Of a stretch of 64,000 nt of DNA, positions 56,376-64,000 are shown piece by piece. Source of the DNA: Hirundichthys speculiger (lineage: Eukaryota; Chordata; Actinopteri; Beloniformes; Exocoetidae). The position numbers and the translations under genes are program-made. The stretch is taken from the NCBI GenBank assembly GCA_018398805.1, contig JAGFBZ010002260.1, forward strand, positions 2,356,001 to 2,420,000, in the 5' to 3' direction. The notes below the pieces were generated by a model. It was not told the origin of the DNA and ran no database searches. It was given only the letters and a program-made list of their open reading frames with translations. The number at the start of each line of letters is the position of its first letter. Position 1 is the stretch's first letter.

Positions 56376-58957
56376 AGTTTGATATAAATGCACGCAATTT
56401 GATGTTGCAGCAGATGTTAGTTTTCAGTGTGAGTGAGAGTGAACGTGTCCTTCACCCGTCCTCTCTGATAGTCTGACCTGACGCACTTCATGAACACCTG
56501 AAAACCTGATTCCATCGCCAACAGTGATGCATGAGACTACGGGACAGGCAGCGACCTGCCGGCGTGCTGCGCGGCGGTGCATGTGAATGAATGTGTGGTG
56601 GCTGGCCTCGCGATGCTTGATGCAACCTCCGGATCCACCACGCCGCATTTATTATTATTTTTGGATAGCTGTCGTCTGTGTATCACATTTGCTTTCAAAG
56701 ATGCAATAAGGTGCAGAAGAGTCAACTCACAGATCGTCCTATGTTTGCTCAGATGATTGCATTATTTGCCAGAGCGGTTTTTCTGTTAGCGAAAGCCCGC
56801 GGCCGTCGAGGACAGGCTGTGGCTCCTGTCAGCATCCGTCATGGCGCGGAGACGCGCCGCTGACATAAAGCAGCTGACAGGTTTTAAAAGACAAGCTGTC
56901 GACTGCCATAACCTTGAGGGTGCGTGTTTATGTGCGCGCGAGCCTCCTGTGTATGTTTGCATCACTGTGCTTACTGGTGTGTGTGTGTGTGTGTGTGTGA
57001 TGAGGTTACAAGCTGTGGCGCAGGGACCGAACATGCTGAGGTAAGAAAAAGACCAAAGTGAGGGAGGAGGAGCGAGCACATGTCACATGTAATGAGCCTC
57101 TACCTGAAATATGGTAAAACATAAGACGCATTAACAATCCCCACAGGAAGTAGAGATGAAGACCCGGACTAAAGACGTGAGGATGTGTTGGATGAGTTTG
57201 TGTGTCTGTCTGCTTGGGAGGATACAACAAGGGGGAAAAAAAAAAAAAAATCACATTTGTGCTTTAGCTGCTGGATTTTGTGTCTGTGCGGTTCGAATTG
57301 TTTATTCTGTAAACAGCTGAAGTTTCTTTTAACAAGCCGCCGCCGTAGTGGCGACTTATTACCATAGTGATAATGAGAGATGGAAAAGGTTGCCGGTGTC
57401 AGCACTGGTTTCTTTCACACAGCCGGGACGGCAGGTTTGAGTGTTCAGAGAAGCTGTGTGAGTTTGTGTGTGTGTGTGTGGGCATCTTTAACTGGATGGA
57501 TTTTTTTATCCTCCGTGTACTGCAGAGTAACACAAACCTGGGATTTAGAGCCGACTGAACTGTTAGATTCACTCACTACAGTCAGGTCTCATTCGACATA
57601 AAGGGCAGATCAGACAAAACAGTCAGTGAAAGTTGACGCGGACAGGATTTTGTTTCTGTGAAGTCAAAGTTCAGTCTAACAGCAGTTTATGAAACTGGAC
57701 CCAAATATTTGAACAGTCATTCCTTCGGTGGACATCTGGTTTTTAATGATAATCTCTGGATATTTTCCTTATCTTTCTTTGAACATGTCAGTGCCTTATC
57801 ATTTTTGTAGCACTGTCAAGTTGTTTAAACAGTGATAAAATACAATCACCACCTGGTGTGCTCCAAAGGTGACTGTGAGCATCAAGCAGCAGAAACGCTC
57901 CAGTTCACCGTGGCTGTTGAAAGGAAGACGGCGCGCTTTAAACTTGGTCTTGCGAATATGCAGCTGCAATTTGGCCACAGCAGCCGTTAAAAAAATGGAT
58001 TTTTGCTCCCAGCATCATCAGTTCATACCAACTTTCGTTGGTATAAACTAGTTGCCAGCATGTTGCTGGACTCACCACGATGAATGGGAGATGATATATT
58101 ACATGTTAAGTGTTACAGTAATAAATGTATAACACTGTTGTGTTAAAAACTGCATTTTGGGGTCAACATGGCCTTATTATATAATACTGATTCATAAGTC
58201 CGTGACTTTTCCTCTAGATTTTGGTCTGTTGAGGGCCATCGCTCTGATTATCAAATCTGGCTCCATCAAGTTCCTAAATTGTGATACGTAGGCATCTGAA
58301 GACTTATCTCAAGGTCCTGATGTTATTCATATGATGGTTTAAAAATGGCTGTTTCTTACTAACCATTTGTCATATCTGAGCATCCTTCATTCTGTGATGT
58401 GAGTCAATGACCTCTCTGATCTTGTGTACATCTTGGAGATTAAATTCACTTTGCACCTCTGTCGTGGTCAGTGTAATTGTTAACTGCTGACTGATTGTCC
58501 CACTAGAACACTGTATATATTACTGCTAAAGTAAGATATACCAAATTCTTATACATCAAACACTGAAATGGCAGTTCCCCCCTCCAAAGTCATCTAAAGC
58601 TATGGAGTTTCATCACAGTCTTTTACAAAAGCTGTGAAGCCCAAAAAAAAAATGGTTTTCAAGGCAAAAAAATAAAACGAGACCATCATTCAGGAGAGCA
58701 AAATGTGTCTCGTTATTCTTTGCTTTTAATCTTTGTTTCATAGTTAAAGCAGCACAGATACTTTGTTTTAGGGAGCATGTAGCTCCTCTGGTGTACCGTC
58801 CCAAAAACTAGCCAAAGTAACTTTGGACTCGCATCCCGTCACTTTTACAGTATTGTGCCATTCAACAATAATGATGAAACTAGCTCCCAAAGCTACGTGG
58901 ACATCACAGCAGAGGCGGTTAAGAGATAAGCAATGATGGAAGAGAAATTTAGAGAGC
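56376..58957. other. Unannotated sequence, no gene seen
   Basis: Presumed intron. (TG)n at 56977-56999 and about 57465-57480, an A-run at 57236-57250, and an 8-bp hairpin ATACCAAC/GTTGGTAT at 58025-58044. Confidence 0.35.
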
Positions 58958-58965
58958 GACCGAAC

Positions 58966-60017
58966 TAGGGATGGGAATTGATAAGATTTTTCCGATTCAG
59001 ATTCCATTATCGATACTGTTTAACGATTTGATTATTTATCGATTCTCTTATCGATTCTAATTTGGGCAAAAAGGAGAACAGTTTCATTAGCATCAATTTT
59101 TTTTTTACTTTGAAGTCACGAGCTTACAAACTCAACAGCGAGGTCAAAAGACGCCCGAAGCCTACATAACGTGTTAACTGTTGTAATATGTAACTGTGCA
59201 AATACACAAGAATGTGTAACATTTTACTAACATTTTTTTTGCCTAATAGAAATGAAAAAAAAATCTCCCTTTTAAAAGGATATATGACATCACTAAGCAC
59301 TCAAAAATAATAAATAAAGAAAGATAAATACTATCAAATACAACGGAACAGTGCATAGTAAAAATCTGCAAATACTATGATGAATTAACAATTCTTTTGC
59401 AGAAAAAATATACAAGTGCTGCCAGCCTCTGAGCCAGCCAGACTCTCTCTCTCGTCACGGTCATCTTCTAAATGTAATGCAGAAGGCATTTGTTTAATAG
59501 CATAGCGTTAATGTTATAGCGTGTTTTACAAAGAAGCACATAGGCAGTAGGATAGCTACTTACCAAAGTTGCCTTCCGTAGCAACCGCAGAGGTGATATT
59601 AGCTTGGCTACTGCTGCTGGGTTGAGATCCATCAGTCCGAAGCGCGTCAAAAACACGACACTCGTTTAACATTATCACATGTTGTGTGCACAAATGTTTC
59701 TGCATGTTAGTCGTGTTCCCTCCCGACGCTGTTATCTCCACTTTACAATGACTGCAAGTTGCCTTGTTGCCATCTTTCTTTGCGAAGTGAAGCCAAACTT
59801 TGGAGCGCTTGAACTTGGTGGGCGCCATTGTTGTTTACAACTCCAATGCGCGTGCTAAACCGACGTAACTTAATCACGTATGTGCTTTCTGGAATTGACT
59901 GTGCGTAACTTGCGTAAATTCGTGCTGGTTGGAATCGATAAGAGAATCGCTAGATAAACTGCCAAACAATTCCATGGAATTGAAACACACGGAACCGGTT
60001 CTCGATTCCCAACCCTA
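58966..60017. mobile_element. Non-autonomous hAT carrying a BED exon, copy 2
   Basis: The 1052-bp element starts TAGGGATGGGAATTG and ends CGATTCCCAACCCTA. The flanking octamers GACCGAAC (58958-58965) and GTCTGAAC (60018-60025) match at six of eight positions, a decayed target duplication. It closely follows the copy at 35801-36818 along its whole length, with small indels, and is in the same orientation. It lies about 0.3 kb before the probable TMEM125 acceptor. Confidence 0.88.
59564..59828 (-). CDS. BED zinc-finger first exon of a hAT transposase, copy 2
   Basis: ATG at 59828 opens MAPTKFKRSKVWLHF. All four BED zinc ligands are present: the CX2C pair in ATCSHCK and the HX4H pair in KHLCTQH. 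The GGNTTN loop is intact. The exon ends with a canonical splice donor, G|GTAAGT, at 59564, and the frame stops eight bases later if not spliced. The hAT catalytic region is missing from the element. Any expressed product would be a DNA-binding domain that could compete with full transposases at transposon ends; that role is inference. Confidence 0.72.
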
Positions 60018-60337
60018 GTCTGAACTCGAATAAACGAGTGAATCTTGGGCAGTGTTGAAAAAAGAGACTAAACGTCTGTGCTGCAGAGCTAAAAACTGCA
60101 AATGTCGCATATCGATTTACAGCCAAAGGTCGCACATCGTGAACAACTGAGCCATCTCACAGAGCTGCAGTGGATGGAACTGTTCTGAATGTATTCTTGT
60201 GTTCTGATGCATTGTGGGTCGGGAACAGAATAAATGAAGCAGTTCTCCAGCCACAGTCGTCTCAGATCTGGAGGCAGAGGGGGGCGGCCATGAGGAGAGA
60301 ATCCTGCACGACTGAATGCATGTCTGTCTTATCTTCC

Positions 60338-60651
60338 AGGTGACTGCTGCCATGTTGGGGGGCCAAACTGGACATATTGCTGCTTCGAGACTCGGCCTTG
60401 AATAATAACACTGTAAGGAGCTGTTTGGACTGAATTCACACAGACGCTGCAGTCCTTGTGAAGCCTTTTGAACCCACCAGAACAAATCAAACCACTCAAC
60501 ACTGAAGATATTGGGAATAATATATTTATCTGTTGCCAACAACGGATCAGTAACATCCGTGGAATCTTCCCCCTCCACCAGGGGAATGATTGACTGAGGT
60601 TATCCTGTGGACAGGACCGTCTTCACTCAGCAGGCTGGGAGAGGCAGCAAG
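60338..60651 (+). other. TMEM125: Probable TMEM125 5' UTR exon with acceptor and uORFs
   Basis: TGTCTTATCTTCCAG ending at 60339 is a good splice acceptor. The exon would begin at 60340 and continue into the coding region. It holds two upstream reading frames: ATG at 60352 (17 codons plus TAA ending 60405) and ATG at 60586 (ATG ATT GAC TGA). Both end before the main start. Placement of the acceptor is by motif only. Confidence 0.4.
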
Positions 60652-61341
60652 ATGCCAGAGCTAGACAACTTCCCCCCCCTGAACGGAGCCGGAGACCCTG
60701 ATCTGGGCCTGAACGGTCCGGCAGACCCGGTCCAGATTCAGCACAGCATCCTGGAGGAGCAGGTGGAGCTGTGGTGGTTCAGGGATCCCGGGAGGTCCGT
60801 CCTCTGCTACTGCGTCGCCGTGCTTCTGATCCTGGGCTGCGGGCTGGGCGGCGTCGGCCTCCTCTCCACCACCACCAGCGTGTCGAGCGAATGGCGGCTG
60901 GGCGTGGGCACGGCCCTGTGCCTCCTGGCCCTGGGGGTCCTGCTCAAGCAGCTGCTCAGCTCGGCCGTGCAGGACATGAACTGCGTCCGCAGCCGCCGGC
61001 GGATCGACATGCTGAAGAGCGGCGGCCTGTCCGACCTGCTGGTGGTTTTGATTACGGGGCTGTCGCTGGTGATTTGCGGGGGGGTCCTGCTCCGCCTGGC
61101 GCTGGCTAACCACATGCCAAAGCCCGGACAAGCCCTTAACGACATGTACATCTCCGGAGTGGTTTTGCTGGCTGGAGGAGGAGCAGCGGTTCTCGGTGTT
61201 GGAATATACTCCGTTGTGGTCTTTCTTGCTTCAAAGGACAAGGCACGGGCGGAGGCTCGTGGACCGGGTTTTGAACATCTTCACTGTGTCGGGACACATG
61301 GACCATCAAGCTCGCAGAGAGACTACCTCCAGCTTGGCTAA
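60652..61341 (+). CDS. TMEM125: Transmembrane protein 125
   Basis: A 229-residue protein from ATG at 60652 to TAA at 61339-61341, in one uninterrupted, GC-rich exon. The start has A at -3; the open frame extends 15 codons further upstream without another ATG. Four membrane segments are visible at about residues 50-72, 83-104, 126-150 and 167-193. Sequence hallmarks that match vertebrate TMEM125 are EEQVELWW before the first segment, the STTTSVSSEWRL loop, and LLSSAVQDMNC after the second. Human TMEM125 is of similar size. Its molecular function is not established; it is a plasma- or endomembrane protein by topology. The C-terminal tail after residue 194 is hydrophilic and looks poorly conserved. 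Frames on the other strand across this exon are only shadows of its GC-rich codons. Confidence 0.9.
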   Translation: MPELDNFPPLNGAGDPDLGLNGPADPVQIQHSILEEQVELWWFRDPGRSVLCYCVAVLLILGCGLGGVGLLSTTTSVSSEWRLGVGTALCLLALGVLLKQLLSSAVQDMNCVRSRRRIDMLKSGGLSDLLVVLITGLSLVICGGVLLRLALANHMPKPGQALNDMYISGVVLLAGGGAAVLGVGIYSVVVFLASKDKARAEARGPGFEHLHCVGTHGPSSSQRDYLQLG

Positions 61342-62889
61342 CCTTATATAAAGATGTATATCCCTGGGCCCCCTGGCTAAACTTTATTTGAGCAGGCTGC
61401 TTGTCCAAATATTTCAAGAAGGGTGATTAAAGCAAGATTCATACCTTCTACGCCTCACCTTCTGGTTCAGACCGCGCATGAGACAAAATGAGCCGAGTCC
61501 GGATCATTTACTCGCTGGGTGGGTTGGCCATCTGCAGCTGAATATCAGGCACAGAGTAAGGATGCAAAAACTGGAGGAATTAATCACATTAAGGCGTAAA
61601 ACTCCTCAAATTGTGATACTTTATTTTCATCCAAGTGAGCAGCACTTTATTTATTCTTCATTCACAGAGAACGTGGTGGGAAGTCGGCCATGATACTGTC
61701 TTGTATAAAGAGCATCGACATAAAAGCACAGGAAAGGTCTTTAAAAAAGGGAAAAAGAGGAAATGAATTTTAAGTGGTATTTAAGGTAATTTAGGATATT
61801 CAGAAATTATAAGCACAGTTTTTATCTCAGATAGAGTTCATCATTTAAAAAAAATATTTAAAAAAATTTAATTGTGACAGGAAGCTGATGCTATGACTGC
61901 GTCATTTTGTCTGTCAGTGATTAAACTAAAAATCAGAGGCTCTGCCTCGTCTGAAAGGAGACACCGGGGTGTTTGAGGGGTCCGCGGGAAGAACGTTCGG
62001 GGTCACGTACGTGTTACCTGAAGGTCACAGTACGGGACAGCTTGGACACCACCTGCTCACAGATGGTGAGAGGAATGAGCAACGGACTGGAAAGCATAAA
62101 TATGAAATAAAAAGAAAAAGTCAGACTTTCATATAATCATTGTAATTTGTGTCCCACCAAGTCTTAGTCCAAGTTTACACAAAGATATGAACATATTCAG
62201 CCGCTGAGAGGTACTTTGCTGACCGAACCTGTTTCTTAACTGAAAGTAATTCATGCAGTACATTTACAGCTTTTGTGACAAACATGATTTTTTTCTTTAT
62301 GGCAGCAGAGAATGTTTGGATAATTTGCGTGTTTTTGCTCTTTTCTTGTTTTTGCATTGACAGAGTATTGTTCTAACTGTGGAGCTCACGGCACCTTCTT
62401 TTCCTGAAACCAGTGTTATTCTGTTTTACACTGCATCACTCGTCTCTGTGTAACAGATCAGCAATAGAGTGGAAATCATGAAAGAGAATTAACCAAAACC
62501 ATAAACACCAGTCTTGTTCTCATCGATCCTTTCAGCGAAAAAGTTTGGATAAACCCTCTGAAGCTGCACCGAAGCTGAGGTAAAGATCCAGATAACAACA
62601 TCTGGATCTTGGGTCAGTCAGAAGAAAGTCTGGTGTAAACAGACTGGATCAGATAAGATCGAGGCAGTTAAAGTTGAAAATAATATGTTATTGTAATGGA
62701 GGCTGCTGTTTTAGTTCAAATGAGTCGCTCTCGAACAGTTTGGTTGGAGTGGGAACAACGGAGGGTCTAAGGCGCTCAATTTTACATCCCGGTGGAACTG
62801 AGCTGTGGCTGGATGAGCTGCACGTCTGCCAGCAGTCACTGTGGACTGGATGAGACGGTCCTCCATCTGTCTCGCAGGCACCGTCTCCA
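61342..62889 (+). other. TMEM125 3' UTR and downstream sequence
   Basis: No further coding signal. Candidate polyadenylation signals are ATTAAA at 61426-61431 and AATAAA at 62106-62111. A-runs lie near 61849-61868. Confidence 0.35.
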
Positions 62890-62897
62890 GTTAGAAA

Positions 62898-63996
62898 TAG
62901 AGATGCACGATAACGTACCGATAACTAATAACTTTCAGCTCCTAAAGGCCGATACCGATAACCGATAACACACACATTTACCTAAGATCATTACATCAAT
63001 ACTATGAACAAAATCAAGAATAGTTTTGACTCTTTAAATGAACAGATATTTATTTTTTCCAATAAAAAACTATTGGCAAGCCTCTCAAACATTTTCATAA
63101 AGCTATCAAACAAACATATTTGATATCTCACATCAACTTAAATAAGCTGCATTACTTATTAAAAAAAATAAAGGCTCCTTTTAACTGATGGAAATACATG
63201 CATCAGAATTACAAACTGAAAAAGATTTACATTTAAAAGGATTTTGACTTGTGTTTACATTTGAATTAATATCTTTAATTAAACTAAATGAGGTTCAGAA
63301 TTTTTTTTTTTTTAATCTCATGGAAGCTTTAGATGAGGGAGAGGAGAGGAGAGGGGAGGGGAGGGAAGACTAGCTGCTGGCCTGCGCATGTTAGCATTAG
63401 CTCACGTTAGCGCAATTTCAAAACTCCATGGAAGCGATTGTTATGTTGTAGGTGGCTGATCAGGTTTGCGTAGTAACGCTTGTGCTTCCCTCCTCGTGGA
63501 ATTTACTTGAAGACATTTGTCACAAATAACCACCAAACTATCTTCTTCTGAAGCTTTAACAAAGTTTCATACCATCGCCGCCATGTTTGTTGTGATCAGC
63601 GCTGTGCTGCAGGCTGCATTCAAGGTGTAATGTAAATTGGCACGTTCCCTCGTCGTACTTTCAGCCTTTTCTATTTTTTTTTTATGTGTAACATGTGGGA
63701 AAATACTGTGAATATCAATTCAAGTTAGCAACTACCAAAATTATGACCGAGTTAACAAGTTGTTTTCTGGCATGAGGGGGTATTCTTGATTTTCCTGATT
63801 GAGAAATCGTTTTTCTGATTATGCCGAAGTAACATAACATTCACTGCTGGTCATTCAAGGCTCAGAGGGAGCGAGGCACTGCCATGTTGACCAAAATATA
63901 TATATATGTTATCGGGGCTATTCGTCGTGATATTGGACTTATCGGGATGACGTCATAATTTCCTGTTATCGACCCGATAGTTATCGTGCACCCCTA
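62898..63996. mobile_element. Non-autonomous hAT with degraded BED exon, copy 2
   Basis: The 1099-bp element starts TAGAGATGCACGATAAC and ends GTTATCGTGCACCCCTA. The left flank GTTAGAAA (62890-62897) agrees with the four bases GTTA left at the window edge, consistent with an 8-bp target duplication cut by the window end. It is a close relative of 44835-45914 in the same orientation. Confidence 0.85.
63450..63584 (-). pseudogene. BED zinc-finger exon remnant, copy 2
   Basis: Minus-strand ATG at 63584 begins MAAMV followed by TGA. The same frame then reads SEEDSLVVICDKC with the CX2C pair. After a frameshift, RGGKHKRYYANLISHL gives the second half of the finger. The breaks differ from those of the copy at 45340-45487, apart from the stop after MAAMV, which is TGA here and TAG there. 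Confidence 0.6.
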
Positions 63997-64000
63997 GTTA

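Noticed and set aside
60661..61241. Minus-strand frames of 144 and 156 codons over TMEM125, and a third + strand frame
   Set aside because: They are shadows of the GC-rich TMEM125 codons; composition is A/P/Q/R-rich without motifs.

Overview
This window looks like a teleost fish genomic segment that is almost entirely non-coding and rich in transposons. The evidence is the kinds of dispersed repeats present (several hAT families, Tc1-like elements, a Ty3/gypsy element, fish-type SINE/LINE 3' tails), the vertebrate-style CpG island, and one vertebrate single-coding-exon gene recognised as TMEM125. The exact species cannot be told from the sequence.

Layout. Positions 1-5560 hold the 3' part of a Ty3/gypsy LTR retrotransposon: Gag zinc knuckles, protease, reverse transcriptase/RNase H, integrase, polypurine tract and the 3' LTR. 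Its 5' LTR and most of Gag lie outside the window. A canonical -1 frameshift heptamer (GGGAAAC) sits immediately before the gag stop. Pol is broken by several small frameshifts, at least two of them at short tandem duplications. From 5561 to about 42660 I see no convincing host gene. This stretch is AT-rich DNA carrying nested DNA transposons, SINE/LINE tails, microsatellites and a 2.3-kb minisatellite of a 20-bp unit (40015-42296) that lies inside a transposon with inverted ends. At 42785-43165 there is a CpG island with an inverted CCAAT box and a good splice donor, a probable promoter and first exon on the + strand. Positions 43166-60338 read as intron-like sequence with more transposons. 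At 60652-61341 lies the intact coding exon of TMEM125, a four-pass membrane protein, preceded by a likely 5'UTR splice acceptor. The window ends inside the target duplication of another hAT element.

The transposons are the most informative part. Seven hAT-type copies from four families have delimited ends and recognisable 8-bp target duplications, most of which fit the Ac-type nTnnnnAn pattern. A fifth family is seen only from one end. Three of the five families, none with a visible catalytic domain, keep traces of the transposase's N-terminal BED zinc-finger exon on the minus strand. In one family that exon is open, starts with ATG and ends at a canonical splice donor. Several insertions are nested, which gives relative ages: a Tc1-like MITE inside a hAT MITE, a hAT MITE inside a dead Tc1 transposon, and a repeat inside a mariner-like MITE.

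The pairing of the 42.8-43.2 kb CpG island with the 60.3 kb TMEM125 exon is an inference. Repeat family assignments rest on visible ends and motifs, not on database searches.
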